A stretch of DNA of 64,000 nt from Brienomyrus brachyistius. Taxonomy: Eukaryota > Chordata > Actinopteri > Osteoglossiformes > Mormyridae. Both the position numbers and the translations under genes were made by a program. The notes under the pieces are model-generated. The model had not been told where the DNA came from. It searched no databases and saw nothing but the letters and a program-made list of their open reading frames with translations. Within the stretch, counting starts at the first letter, position 1. Each line of letters begins with the position of its first letter. The stretch lies in assembly GCF_023856365.1 (NCBI RefSeq), contig NC_064540.1, forward strand, positions 4,275,501 to 4,339,500. Direction: 5' to 3'. Of this stretch, positions 13,319 to 26,103 are shown in pieces.

Positions 13319-13403
13319 AGGGGGGACAGATTAGGAGGGGAAAAAAGAAGGAAAAAGAAGGAAAAGTAGAAAAAAAGACAGAAAAAAAGAAAAAAAAGGA
13401 GTG
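13319..13403. repeat. Purine-rich (A/G) low-complexity tract
   Basis: Nearly pure A and G on the plus strand, composed of GAAAAAG-type words. It sits just before the TG-rich and GC-rich minisatellites at 13.5-13.9 kb and may belong to the same compound repeat. Confidence 0.85.
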
Positions 13404-13539
13404 GATAGATTCAGAAAGGAATAAACAAAATGAAAGCGTGCAGACAGTAACACAAATATTCAAGCATATAAAATCTTAGTGTGCGCTTGGATGGGTGCGT
13501 GTAAGTATATGTACATGTGTGCTCAATTGTGTAGGCAAG

Positions 13540-13695
13540 TTGCAGGCTAGTGTGTGCGTGTCGTATGCGTGTGTTATGTGTGTGTATTGTGTGCGTGTGT
13601 TGTGTGCGTGTGTTATGTGTGTGTGTTGTGTGCGTGTGTTGCGTGTGTGTGTTATGTGTGTGTGTTACGTGTGTGTGTTATGTGTGTGTGTTTTC
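13540..13695. repeat. Compound TG-rich minisatellite
   Basis: Irregular repeats of TGTGTGCGTGTGTTATG and variants. The open frames through it, with Cys-Val-Cys repeats, come from the repeat and are not genes. Confidence 0.92.
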
Positions 13696-13735
13696 AACAT
13701 GGAATGTACTAAATAGCAAGGGTGGGAGGCCGCAA

Positions 13736-13890
13736 CCAGCCCCCAAAAGAGCCAGAGGTCAGCGGAGACAGACCCAGGAGGCCCAGGAGTCCACAGCCCC
13801 CAAAGAGCCAGAGGTCGGCGGAGACAGATCCAGGAGGCCCAGGACGTCCACAGCCCCCAAAGAGCACGGAAGAGCCGAGGCCCCACGTCC
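13736..13890. repeat. GC-rich minisatellite, about 57-bp unit
   Basis: Two nearly identical units and a decaying third. Each starts AGCCCCCAAA(A)GAGCCAGAGG, continues GGAGACAGA(C/T)CCAGGAGG and ends GTCCAC. GC-rich, Pro/Arg/Gly-coding sequence continues to about 14150 with similar words (CCAGAG, GGCCCC). All six frames are open in places because stop codons are rare in such DNA. Confidence 0.88.
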
Positions 13891-15220
13891 TAATGATAGC
13901 CGCGCCCCCGCCCCAGCCGGGGGAGGAGGGAGGTCCCAGACGCAGCCTCCGCAGCCAAAAGGGCATGAGCCCCAGAGAACCAGAGGCAACAGGTAGCCAA
14001 CCCCGCGAGGGTGCGGCCGCTCCCGTACGAGCCAAGGCCAGGGCCCCTGGGACCCCAGGCGGCCGGGTGCGACCAGCCCCCGGTAGAGAGCCTCACCCAC
14101 GCCGGAGAGGCCAGAGCCCCCCCCGGGCCACCACCCCGAAGAAAGGGGCCAGCATTAATTTTTCTGCTTCTTCTGAAATTCCTTCCTGAAAGCTGTTTGC
14201 TCAGTCAGACCTCTTGCTTTCTATAGTATCTTTATGTCAGATTTATCATGCAGCAGAATGTTGCCCTTTTGCAGTTTGACATTTTATAAAAAAAAGTATT
14301 GATATCACTCCCTGCCTATAATTTAAAACCCAAACAATATGTCCTGGGGGCGGAAAATGCTGTTAACCCAGGCAGATAATGAAGAGGAATCCGTCAGATT
14401 ATTCTATATACTATGACAAAGCTGACTGATGCTTTTTCCAGCTATAGAGCCTTGGGACCTTGAAGATGTGGGAAAATGCACATACTTCTAATATTAAAGC
14501 TAATTTGAGTCAGAAACAAAACCTAAACATAAATAAGTTTCCACAAAATCTTCTTTAAACAAATTTCAGACCCAACAGGTATGTTTTCTGCCTGACAGCT
14601 TGACTTCACCCACTGCATGCTAAGCAGAGGCAATTGATGATTATGATTTGAATTGGGAAATGATAGCGTCCCTCATTATCAAGTGAGGCATGTAAGGAAA
14701 GGGGAGTGACAGCAGGCTTGTTATTTTTATGGGCTTGAAATCGGTGCTGTATAGCATTTCTGCTGAAATGGTCTGCATCTGTGTAAGAGTTTGTATAAAG
14801 TTATTCAAAGCAGTAGCCAGCAGAGAAACTTGAGCTTCACATCAATGGGTTGTGCTGAATATTTTTATGAAAGCCTTGACCTCTATAGGATTGCGAAACC
14901 TATTTATCGCATATTCATCTTCTTATACTGCACTTCTCTTGTCTCTCAGCGCACTGCTGTTTGTCTTGTTGTCTCCACATGCATCTGTCGTTCCTCTGCT
15001 TTTAGTCTCACTATTGCCCAGCAGGACGCAAGGCAGCATCAGTGCCAGCGTTTGCCACCAGTCACACCACGCATTTGGGTCGTGTCTCTATGGTCAGTCA
15101 CTACACTACAATCAGTGCGGGGGTGGGGGGGCCCAAAAGTGACATATTTCTGAGTGAAGAAACAACAAATCCATCCCTGTCTATGATACTACTGTAGCCA
15201 TAACAAGTATTTATAAAATA

Positions 15221-15818
15221 CAGGAAAGTACCATTATATTTGGACTCTTTTATAATGGAATATCGTCTATAACGGACAAGGTCCGCTGGAATTTCGCTTA
15301 TATTGGACAAAGAATTTGGTCCCCTGGGCCACTTTTAGCTGTAGTTTTGTTCACTATAACGGACATGCAGGGTCCGCCTAAAAGGCGCGTGGCGTGCCGG
15401 TGATATCCAGCGCAGATATGGAGTCGGGATTATTAATAGTCACGCTCTATAAATAGGCATGGCGTAGCAGCAGCCAACACTGATTGGTCCGTGTGGCTGT
15501 CCATCACCAGGCACACTGTGCGTCGGCAGACGACGCTCGCAGCTGGAGGGATGCAGTGAGCAATGAGGTCAAGGTTACTACTGTACTGTACATGTAACCA
15601 CTTATAAGCCATATATACTTCCAACAATCAGGTGAAGTTGGATTACTGCATGTACAATATAATAATCTATACCACAAGTGTGTCTGCTGGGGTGTGGCAT
15701 GAGTAAATGGTGTCCTGTAGTTGTGTTCTGGGCATACAGCAACTCTGGATATAACAGACTGGATATACAGGAATGTTTTGCCAGGTCCCTTGAAGTCCGT
15801 TATAACGGGATTTTACTG
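15221..15818. mobile_element. Non-autonomous pogo/mariner-like element, 598 bp
   Basis: The element is bounded by TA at 15219-15220 and 15819-15820. The left end CAGGAAAGTACCATTATATT and the reverse complement of the right end, CAGTAAAATCCCGTTATAAC, form an imperfect terminal inverted repeat of about 25 bp. Subterminal copies of TATAACGGAC are repeated inside (around 15270 and 15355). TA target duplication and this terminal style are typical of the Tc1/mariner/pogo superfamily. There is no transposase frame, so it was mobilised in trans, if at all. Confidence 0.75.
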
Positions 15819-16259
15819 TATTATGCAAAGTTATACAAACACATTGCACATAGTTAGCACTGCATTTTACATCCTTTCAGTATTTATGCTGTACTTTAAC
15901 AGGTTATCACATCACATGGTGCTGCAGATTATTAGCCAAAGTGATATGATAAGCAAAGAAGAGAATCCTCATAAATTCTCGCATTTAGTGACTCGCACTT
16001 AATTGCAGAGAGTACCAGAGCGGCATTAGTCCCGTGCCATTACTGTAGTATGACCCCAAAGCTGTGGAGGACCTCTCAGAATGCATGGGGAGAATTTTAA
16101 ATTGCAGGTTATTACAATACCACCCATCAGTGTTATTAATGCCTGGTGAGTAGCACCTGGTGTCGGTGACTATTTTTATATTCAGCAACTCTAAGAATCT
16201 TTTTTCTTTTTTCATTTCAATCTGCAATAGCCAGGTAATCCGATCACAAGTCTCGAAGC

Positions 16260-16565
16260 GGCCGAGCCAGCCCCTGAGGGGGGCTGCTTCCCCTCCGACG
16301 CACCTGCTGCTAGCCACCTGCTTCTCCTCGCTGTGTCGGCCACCGGTCCCGACCAGTGGGGTTTTCTTCACCCTACCTGCAACCCCGTCTGCGCTGACCC
16401 TCAGGGGCCATGGACACCCTGCCCGATTCAGGGGCCCTGGATGTTCCGTCAGGGGCCCTGCTTGGCAAATCGTAATAAAGGAGGAGGACCCCTCCCTGCT
16501 AGGACAAATAAGGGGAGGGGAGGGGGAGCACGCAGCTATGCACCTGCTAACCCTTTGCTATTCAC
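16260..16565. repeat. GC-rich unassigned insert
   Basis: A GC-rich island in AT-rich intron with repeated CAGGGGCC words and a purine run AAGGGGAGGGGAGGGGGAGC near 16510. It may be a decayed LTR or other retroelement piece, but there is no diagnostic motif. Open frames here look like composition effects. Confidence 0.3.
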
Positions 16566-16764
16566 CACTGCAGGACTGACCCATCGTTTGCTTTGAGGGT
16601 TGTTTTGAACTGCAAACATTTATATAAAATACCATTTTCAGAACATCGAGTGAACAATGAAAAAAAAGCAATGAATGCATTTCACACATACATGTGAGCA
16701 AATGCACAGAATACCAAATTTAAAAATATCTTGGTGTCTTAGAAATGTTTACATGTATTTACAT

Positions 16765-16925
16765 CCATCCGCATATTCAGACACCCATGTGCCATAATCA
16801 CTTATGTAGTGCCGGGTCGTGGTGAGTTTGTAGCATATCCCAGAAGGCACGGGATAAGGTCCAGGATGGCCACGCTGGATGGGATGCCGGTCCATCACAG
16901 GACCATGCAAAGTCCTACTCGTCTG
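16765..16925 (-). mobile_element. Old tRNA-SINE, 3' part, divergent
   Basis: The reverse complement carries the SINE tail-side words GATGGACCGGCATCCCATCC and TTATCCCGTGCCTTCTGGGA. The head is not seen. Confidence 0.6.
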
Positions 16926-19334
16926 TATTTCTAAAAGGTCATTTTGTGCGACAATGTCTGAAGGCTAAGCTGGACATGCATGCCACTGAAATGTGGGCAA
17001 TCCCAGTTAACAAACTCTGAATGCGGACGTGTGACTGTGAGCGTATTCCCATCCATGCTGTATGCCATATGCGTAGTACTTTATGCCAACAAAATTGGAA
17101 TTCAACCCAACACTATACTGTACATGCATGAAGTGTCATAGTTCAGGGGAAAACAAGAATAAACTTTGTTGATTGCACTGCACCTCATAATGCAAAGCAC
17201 TGGTGAAGAACAAAAAGGACAGTGTATTTCTGTTCTGTTTCAAGTTTAATGAGCAAGGAAATCCCACGAATAGCCAGCAATTCAAATTCCTTTTTAAAAA
17301 AATTACATGCATTATTCAGTAAGTTTTTTATTGTTCATGTTTTCGTCCCTGCAGAAAAACTGCATGCTTTCCTACAGCACATGTATCAAGACCGATAATT
17401 GCACACAGTGTTTCCATGCTATGTTCATGGCAAACATAATACAACATATTTATATAATCAAACAAAATGATAAAAAAAAATTAGATGAAAAAAGACTATA
17501 ACCCTGTATAGCTAATGATGTGTGAGTTGTGACTAGTATTTCTGCTTCTTTATTTTTTCATAATAATTAAGCTTGCAGTTCATGGAAAACAACATCTTAA
17601 AGAAACCCACAAATCATTCAGACATTCGAGGTGTCCCTCTCTTCCTTTAATCCTCTGTAAAAACAACCCAAAATTCTAAAAATAACCTTCCAATTTGCAG
17701 CCGCTGAGTTGATTTCCTCAGAGCCTTAAATAGTTCTGCTTAGTTTTCTTTTTCTATTTTTTTTCCTGCCGCATGATAGCAATAAAAAAAAAAAAAAGTT
17801 CCGGAGTATTCTATTTCAGGTTGCATTTCAACATCTCCTTCTTACGTCAGACTTAATCCGCTGGAATTAAAAAATAAGTGGAGAATCAAAGTGCAATTTC
17901 CCAGTGGTTCTGTAATTCAGAAGGTAGTGAAAGGCAATGGGATTCCGATAAGGGCCCTTCTCTATGTGTTCTGGGAAAAGTGTGAATCACCAACGTCGTT
18001 GTTAAATATTTACCCCCGGCCCCCCCTTCCCTACAGAGACCCATCTGATCACATTCCTCATGGTAAAAAGAGCTGTCATCTCTTATTAGACAGGGATTTC
18101 CTTGAAGCACAAGTGAGCTGCGCACGCATCCTTCTCAAGAATGATGAGGTTTCCCTAAATCCACAGCATGACAGACGTCACTTATAAGACTTTCATGAAA
18201 TATTACACCACATCGGCTATTATACTAACTGGATACCAGACATTATCATTAACCAACAAATTACAACAATTTGCTATGTAGTCACAGTAGTTACTTCATC
18301 TGTGGGACATATACAGAATTTGTATTCTCAATATGGAAGATACTTATGCCTACTGGTTTATTAAATTCTAGAGTAATGTTTGAATGGTAAATATATAATT
18401 TATTAAACTCAAGAGGGCCTACGTGTTTATAATTAATATCATAGTACAGAAAGAAAATGTAATTTTTTTATGAGGTTAGTAATTTATCCAAGACTTTTAA
18501 AGCAGTCAGTGCTGTACCGTAAATAAAAGCGAGAATGTTTTTTGCGATGCCCCAAATCTAATGGGTGATACAGGACTTTTGACATTTTCAGTGCGATAGT
18601 ACAGTTCATAGGTTGGACTAGTGGAATGGAAATCAAATTTAAAAAATTCCAAGAAGTATTTTGTCAGAACGATGTATCAGCAGACTAAGAAAATGTGTGT
18701 GACGATTAGGAGCCTGGACCGCTGATGTACTCATTTCTGCAGTTAAGGATCACAAGGTCGCACAGATGCCCCGGCCACCTGATCGTGTCACCTGTTGTCA
18801 TAACGAGCTCATTATGACTAATGATGTCATATTCTGGAGTCAGGAATGCGTGCATGTTGTACGTAGGGTACACACATTTGTGCGTCACGGATACTGAAAT
18901 GTTATAGTCCTCCCTAAGCCAAATGCCATAACTTGTGTCACAGAACCATTAGAGAATGGGAGGCAATGAGACAGAGGTGGGAAAAAAGCATGTTTAATTA
19001 CGTTTTACTGCAGCAATACATATTAGGCCCGAAGAAAATGAATCAAATGGTAAGAAGCAAAGCAATGTATGGTGCAGGTGCCTCAGTATAATTTATCTGA
19101 CATCGGCAAAGGAATGATCTGCAAAATAACATTAAAAATCTATTCATTCATAATTATATTATGAATTAGATTACATTTAGATTATATTTGTTGAATATCA
19201 GGGATTCATTTTTTTAATTTTTTTTGCTTTTTTAGTTTTGTGCTTGTGAAAATGTATAAATATACTCTTGGTTCTGAATGTGTCTTGTTGCATATAAGAC
19301 AGGAATATTTGGCGCTCCAGTAAAACCATGACAC

Positions 19335-19417
19335 ATCCCAGCTCCTTTCATTCTGGGAAATACCCCAGGATTCACCGCGACCCTGTACTCCATATATGGT
19401 GACACGAGATGGATGGA
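19335..19417 (+). mobile_element. Old SINE tail fragment
   Basis: SINE 3' body words ending in GAGATGGATGGATGGAT. Only the last 80 bases survive. Confidence 0.55.
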
Positions 19418-19961
19418 TGGATACCGTGCCGTATCGCCGTCGTCAATTTACATTCAATGCAGAAAGTATGAAAGTAGTAAATGAATTTTTATCAGGGTAT
19501 TGGAATGGATTTAGGCACCTGCTATCATACTATCATATGCTCTTTGGAGTGGGCGAGTGAGTTACAATAGTGGTAGGGAATTGAACAGGGATCGACTCAA
19601 ACTCAGAGCCCAACCGTAATGGCAAAGCCTGGAGAGAGCAGCCTCTGATAGAATTCATGGGTTCTTTGAACAAGAAAGAGAACATGAAGTCTTTAAATGT
19701 GTCTTTCCTTACGATGCCTTTCACGATTTGCGTCTGCTCCAACAGGTACTATGGATGTCGATGGCAGTCAGGGGCATCGGAAATGGGAAGGCCATTTATG
19801 GATGTGTTTTTTTATTACATTGTTTGTGAAACTGTACCCTAAACAGCGTACATTTTATTTAAATCTTCATTATTCTAAAATTATTTTAAAAACTTTCTTA
19901 AAATGCATCCTTTCACAGTGTGACTTTTGCATGTGCACCCATTGCAATGTCATGATATCCA

Positions 19962-19984
19962 CCCCCACCCCCCCCCCCCCCCCC
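19962..19984. repeat. Poly-C tract
   Basis: Five C, one A, then about 17 C. Confidence 0.93.
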
Positions 19985-21079
19985 ACCGACCCACACATTC
20001 CCTCTCCCTCAATGTCAGACTCCTTCCGACGCCACTGATGGCAGCAATCATAGGTGAGTTACTTTTCATGTATTACTTTTATAGGACATACACTGGACAC
20101 ACACATTCGGTAATGGCCTATCATCGTATAATAGAGAGATGGTGAAAGCTATTATAATGAAGCAGTGGCCATCTGACCTGGGTGCATTTCTTCTAAACTG
20201 TGCGTCGTGCGTTGCGTACTCTTTCTTAAATATGTTACATTGGCATGCCTTTATTGTTTTCATTAGCGCTACAGTGTAAACACTGAGCTTGTAAGACAAT
20301 CAGGGACTGTGAAACAGTCTGAGGGGGGATATAGAAAACAAAAAATATCAGAAAAAAAGTATTTTATGTGTACTGTCTAAATCAGTGGTGAGGGGCAGGA
20401 ATATTAGATTGAGCTGATATGCTTCAAGGCCAAAAAATATTTCAAAGATGGCGGCATTACATGAGAACAAACATCTTGTGCAAGCTTGCTTCAAAAATGG
20501 AAAACTAACACCTATTCAAGTCAACAGAAAAAAAGTGTTACCCGTAAGCTACACAAGAGCAGGCCAAGTGTCCAAAGTGAATTAAACAGGCGGAAAGATC
20601 TTCTTGCATAACTCTGATTTTCATAGAGGTCCCAGAACACAAGACAATGGTCATTCTGAGAAATACTGACATACTAAACTACTGAACATACAGTCAGAAG
20701 CACCAGTCCTGGCTCTTTGCAAAATAATAACTTGATTGCCATGTATTCCTAGCAATGAGGGGGCGTGAGAGGAGTGTTGATTTGTCCTGAGAATTAACAG
20801 GCGCATGGCCAAATGCTGTCACGCTCATTAAAAACAGAAAATGGCCTCAGGTTTCCAGGGCTCATTATATGACTATTAACACATGCAAGATACTGCAATG
20901 TTTTTATTTTTTTACATGTGTCTCATATAAATTGCAAAAAAAACTAAAGGAAGGTCGACGCAAGTCGAGCAAAATGCACTAACGGGGCTCACAGATGAAT
21001 TCGGCCGCTCACTAAAATCCTCCCCATTCGATATGTCAAATTCATGCACAATGGCACAGATTCCAGTGAGTAAACATCA

Positions 21080-21162
21080 CATCCACTGGCTGTACCTACT
21101 GGTCCTGTGCAGGGTCACGGGGATCTAAAGCTTTTATCAGAAGGCGGGGGGCACAAGGCAGG

Positions 21163-21196
<34 letters not shown>

Positions 21197-21390
21197 TTAC
21201 ATCTATGGGCAACTTGGTAACTCCATTTCGGAACAAAGCAAGTTTTTTTTTTTGATTATGTGGAAAAGCCCAAAACAGCACGGGGAGGACATGCAAACTC
21301 CACTCATGTAAAACCAGGGGACAAAGTCGAATCCTTATCCCAGAGCTGTCAGCTACAGTGACAGTGCTAACCACTACTGCACCATTCCAC
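21080..21390 (-). mobile_element. Divergent tRNA-SINE carrying a CA microsatellite
   Basis: The reverse complement shows a decayed head (GCAGTAGTGGTTAGCACTGT), TTTGCATGTCCTCCCC, a spacer with TGCCCATAGATG, and a tail-side block. A (CA)n run at 21164-21195 expanded where other copies have a short CACACTCACACAC stretch. The open frame with a poly-Cys/Val run is a by-product. Confidence 0.72.
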
Positions 21391-22164
21391 TAAAAGTGTT
21401 TCATCCAAATAAAGCATGAGAGTAAATCCAGAAAAAAAATCTGTCCAGTGAAAAAACTAACAGACACTATGAGCAAAGCATCATGTGAAATTATATATAC
21501 AGTGAGTTGGTTAAGCGGTTTGGCAATTACAGGCAGTTTAATTGTCATTACAATGGTTTCAATCAGTATATTTATTTGTTTGCTTGTTTGTTTGTTTTAT
21601 CCTGAATTACAATACACATTTCATTTCCTAATATGTACAATATAAAAGCAGAATATCAATATTTCTTATGACAGTACATGTTACTTTAAACAGTGACACA
21701 TAACCATTTGTTCTGATTAAACTTGCAGAAAATGTAAATTCAGGGAAATGAGTTCAGATGTTGTTGGTAACGCAGACTGTGTAATGAAGGCAGCGGCATA
21801 TTGTACATTTCACGTGATGTTTCACAACATGCATCTCGAATGAAATGACATTTTTCAGCCTTACGCTGGGTCTGCTGTCTAACGTCTGTCTCTGAACTTA
21901 CAGATGGATGGAAATGAAAATGGAGATGGGAATGTGCGATCGATAGAAATTCCACTGTAGTGCGTGCCGTTGCTGCCTGCAGTGCAAGCAATCAGCACTC
22001 TAAGGTTCATAGAGTGCCCCTGCATTTCAGACAATCTGCCCAATGTCATGATTGAACAATAAACTGTTTACAATTTCTCAACGGTTTGAAACATACATTA
22101 TTTATGTTCCAAGGAATCAAGAATGACATCCTCTCCAGTGTGCCCCCTGTCCCATGCCCTCTGC

Positions 22165-22235
22165 TTGCTTGGATAGGTGCCAGGCGCACTGTGATCCTCC
22201 CCTGGATAAGACATGGCGGACAGTGGATGGATATA
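22165..22235 (+). mobile_element. Old SINE tail fragment
   Basis: GGATAGGTGCCAGGCGCACT followed by CTGGATAAGACATGGCGGAC and GTGGATGGATAT, the 3' end layout of the fish SINE family. Heavily decayed. Confidence 0.5.
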
Positions 22236-22855
22236 TAATCAATGTTTCAATGAGTCCAAGCTATTTTACAACTGGCCTGGTTTCACTAGAGTACTACCCA
22301 ATCAAAGTCACAAGTACGGAATCCGAGACGGGCCGTGCTTGCAGTAATTCCTTTAATGCCATTATCTCAAGTTAATGAGATAATTTTCTTTGAATAATTA
22401 CAAAGGTAAACATATTGTAATGCCAAGGGGCAGTTATGCGATGCACCACGCTGCTCATATATGTACTGTAACTGTGTGACTTAATGTGTGCATCTGTGTA
22501 TTTAACATTCACATTAGGTGTTGAATCCATGTGGTGTTTTACCATGAAGTGTGTGTCGTGTCCCAGGTTGCACCAGCATCCTGGGAAATGCTACCTAACA
22601 TCATTATACACGATACGCATAGATTAATCTAACACTGAAACATGATATAAGCAAACCTTCACACTCACATTCAAATCTTAACAGATTGTCTGAATCCTTG
22701 GGGGTTATTCCACTATTGTGAAATGTACTATGTCCTTAACCCTGTTCCATCTACACAATGGCAGACATACAGAGCAACCCTTAGATATCAATGTAAAGTG
22801 TACATGTGCTGCAATTCCTTATAAAACATACAGCTTATGAAAAATTATCTAAAAT

Positions 22856-23217
22856 CCATCCATCCATCCATCCATTTTCCAAACCGCTTATCCTATTGGG
22901 TCGCGGGGGGTCCGGAGCCTATCCCGGAGGCAATGGGCACGAGGCAGGGAACAACCCAGGATGGGGGGCCAGCCCATCGCAGGGCACACTCACACACCAT
23001 TCACTCACACATGCACACCTATGGGCAATTTAGCAACTCCAATTAGCCTCAGCATGTTTTTGGACTGTGGGGGGAAACCGGAGTACCCGGAGGAAACCCC
23101 ACGACGACACGGGGAGAACATGCAAACTCCGCACACATGTGACCCAGGCGGAGACTCGAACCCGGGTCCCAGAGGTGTGAGGCGACAGTGCTAACCACTG
23201 CACCACCATGCCGCCCC
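22856..23217 (-). mobile_element. Full-length tRNA-derived SINE with 12-bp target duplication
   Basis: This is the reference copy of the family in the window. Read on the minus strand from 23217, it starts GGGGCGGCATGGTGGTGCAG. The polymerase III A box is TGGTGCAGTGG and the B box GGTTCGAGTC. Then come GGAGTTTGCATGTTCTCCCC, a GGTTTCC-rich middle, the TGGACTG region and a GGAT tail. It is flanked by perfect 12-bp repeats ATTATCTAAAAT (22844-22855 and 23218-23229), the hallmark of LINE-mediated retroposition. The intact ends suggest a recent insertion. The general family is the DANA-like SINE class of fish. Confidence 0.95.
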
Positions 23218-23694
23218 ATTATCTAAAATTAGCTTTGTTATCTTGAGATAATGAGATAAATCGTATTTGATGTATGGACAAATGTATATCTCGTTATGGC
23301 AAAATAAAAAAAAATAATAATTGCAAGCACGGACATTCTCAGCTTCAGTACACAAGCACATACTGGATAAAATGTATATTATAAAAAACAAGAATATCTG
23401 ATCTTTCCCTGCAGCAGGTTTAGTGCAAATAATATACAGTATATAACTATTTACATATCTATTTAAATTTTAAAACTGGCAACAACTTGTTTAGGGAAAA
23501 TATGTGTGAGAAAAAGCTGAGGACTGAATTATACAAAATGCAAAAATAACCTGCCCACAAATACAGATGTACGTCCTGCAAACACACACCGATGGGTTTA
23601 CTGCCCTAAAAATTTACCAAGAGTGACACCAATGTGACACCAGAACACGACAATGCCTCAGGTATCATTTCTCAGTTATGTACACAGTCATCGT

Positions 23695-23940
23695 TATCCA
23701 TCCATTTTTCCACACCACTTATCCAGTTCAGGGCCGTGGTGAACCTACAGTCTGTCTCAGGAGACCAAGAATGGAACAATAGAAGAGAACATTACAGGTT
23801 ATGCATTGTGGGCAGTTTAGAAACCAGTGTGCTTACTGTAACATGTCTTTTTACTCCAGAGTGAAGTACAGTACCTCAAGACAATCCACCCAAGCTCCAT
23901 GGGGTGGGATTCAACCCTCCTGCATCACCACCATCATGTT
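23695..23940 (-). mobile_element. Old tRNA-SINE, degraded
   Basis: The plus strand shows ATCCATCCATTTTTCCACACC (tail), a middle with TGTGGGCAGTTTAG and, at the other end, GATTCAACCC, a decayed inverted B box. About as long as a full copy but poorly conserved. Confidence 0.6.
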
Positions 23941-24704
23941 TGGACGCTGCTAAACATTACGGAAGTGGAAACTCCACCGCTAAGGACACTCGCATCACAC
24001 CAAACAGATACTGGGATGCTGAGGCCCCAACAATCTTTCAGATCATTAAGCTATTTCCCAAACAACTGATCTTCTGGAAATTTGAGCGGCTGTAACACAG
24101 CTTTTCTGCAGAATACTTTTGGAGTATAATTTGAACAGATTCATACAATGCTCCTTCCAACAAACTTTAATGCAAGCAGATTAAAAGAAAAGGAAACTAT
24201 GTTAAAATCACTGATCTATTTTGTAATATTTTTAGAAAAGTAATGCTTCCTGTGGAACTCTGACAGACCTAAAGATATTTCTAGCACTCCAACAGTCTGT
24301 CTTGAGCATTAAAGAGTGAAAGGTTTCAAATTTGATTTACTTCTTTTATATTATCACGTAACTTTGTTGAGGAGAAATTTATTTTTTCCTTGCCAGTCAT
24401 ACATATTTCATATCTATGTGGGGGCGTAGAGACCTTACTTGGTCTGCACTCAACACAGAAGGAAAATGTGGATTAGTTTTGACATAGGTGAGATGGGAGT
24501 AGCTACTTCCCGCTGCACTCAGACCGCACCAAAGACCCTCTCTAAAGTCTTTCATTGTGGCTTTTTTCCATGTGCTCTCCGGGTTAGGCAGAGCCATAGG
24601 ACAAAGATTAATCTACATAAACTTTCTTGTGTGCTGCTCTTTGTACTGTGAGGCTTGTCATTCAATGGAATTTTAATTGCATAAGCTTGCTATAAATTTC
24701 CGAT

Positions 24705-25046
24705 CATAATGCATTATAATTCATTTATAAAGCATGCCTATTTATAAATAGGCATAACACATTATAGTCATGTCTATTATGAATTATGACTGCCTTATGA
24801 AGCTCTCATCTATAATGCACTAGACATACCTTCATAATGTAGTACAAAGCATCCTTAATGCTTATGCTGAGCATTATACTGTACTATAAAGGTATCTATA
24901 GTGCATTATAGATTAGATCTTCGTAAAGCATTCACAATGCATAATGCAGATGGATATAATATGCTCTGCCTTTTGATAAATATGTATAGCCATGTTTATA
25001 ATGCTTAATGGATGCATTATTTGTTATGAATGTGTTTATAAATTAC
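24705..25046. repeat. Palindrome-rich AT MITE-like repeat
   Basis: A dense cluster of ATAATGCATTATA, TTTATAATGC and CATTATGA-type words in both orientations, including a perfect 20-bp palindrome at 24735-24754 (TGCCTATTTATAAATAGGCA). The two ends are roughly inverted copies. This is typical of AT-rich foldback MITEs in fish. It encodes nothing. Confidence 0.6.
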
Positions 25047-25956
25047 TAAAATGATGGCCTTAAGTAAATTGTTAGCAATATTTTTTTAATTATAATCTAT
25101 TGATAGTTTGAAAAGCCTATCCCAAGGACTATCATATGGCTTGCATACAATCACCATACAATAAGATAAAAAATGAATGTGCTGTATTTGAACCCACAAA
25201 GTGTGAAGCCAAGCTCTAACAAATCAGAACTGTTCTGGACTACTCACTATTACTACTCTGTGTATGGACGTTCTGTGTACTATACTTCATTAAATTGTCC
25301 AGTATTGAATACTGTGTTTTGATCCACATTGGACAGATCATTTCATAGAGTATTTTACTCTGCGTAGTGTTTATATCTGTCCATGCATCAAATGTAACCA
25401 ACTCAGAAAAAAAAACAAATTCCTTGGACTTTCAATGTCCTCATGGGAAAAAGTTGATTCTGATAAGAACCATGTGGTCACCATAGCACTCGGCAGGCTG
25501 AAATACGTCTCATTCTTTAAACAAGAAGATATAAACACTGTGCATTGAGCACGTGAGGTTTGGGCCAATCAGACAGCTCTGTCACTGAGCACTGCGGGAT
25601 TTCCTATAGCATCTTTGTTTATTGGAAGGGTCAGAGAAAGTAAGCATATGCTTTGTAATGTTTCCCAGGGTAGCAAGTATCTTTTCAAGTAACTTTTGCC
25701 CTGAAAACATTAAATGCTCCTACATTTACAGGAGGAAAGAGCGCACACATATACACACACCTAAGTAAGGTCAAACTAATGACTTTATTTAGTAGCGGTA
25801 CATTAATGTCCCAGAGTATAGAATTAGATAATGAAGGTAGCATCTGTTACACCAATTGTCAGAAATTATAAGCAGCTCCTTGGGCTTTCGACCATTGCAG
25901 ATGGTCTTTATGTGCTTCAGGAAAAGACCGGAGTCAGCAGTGTATCGGTGTTTGGT

Positions 25957-25990
25957 GGGGGGGGGGGGGCAGCTAGGTTTATGGTGGGGG
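25957..25990. repeat. Poly-G tracts
   Basis: Thirteen G, a short interruption, then seven G. Confidence 0.9.
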
Positions 25991-26021
25991 GGTACCTGGG
26001 TAGGGCGGGGGTTAGGATAGC

Positions 26022-26046
26022 TAATATGACAGACAGACAGACAGAC

Positions 26047-26102
<56 letters not shown>
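26022..26102. repeat. (GACA)n(GATA)n compound microsatellite
   Basis: About five GACA units pass directly into about 13 GATA units. Confidence 0.97.

Positions 26103-26103
<1 letters not shown>

Noticed and set aside
13495..13996. Cys/Val-rich and Pro/Arg-rich open frames
   Set aside because: They follow TG and GC-rich minisatellites on both strands; no domain and no consistent start.
22806..23194. Small open frames containing PFSKPLILLGRGGSGAYP-type sequence, also at 10127, 30324 and 47069
   Set aside because: They recur wherever the SINE occurs and are translations of the SINE body.
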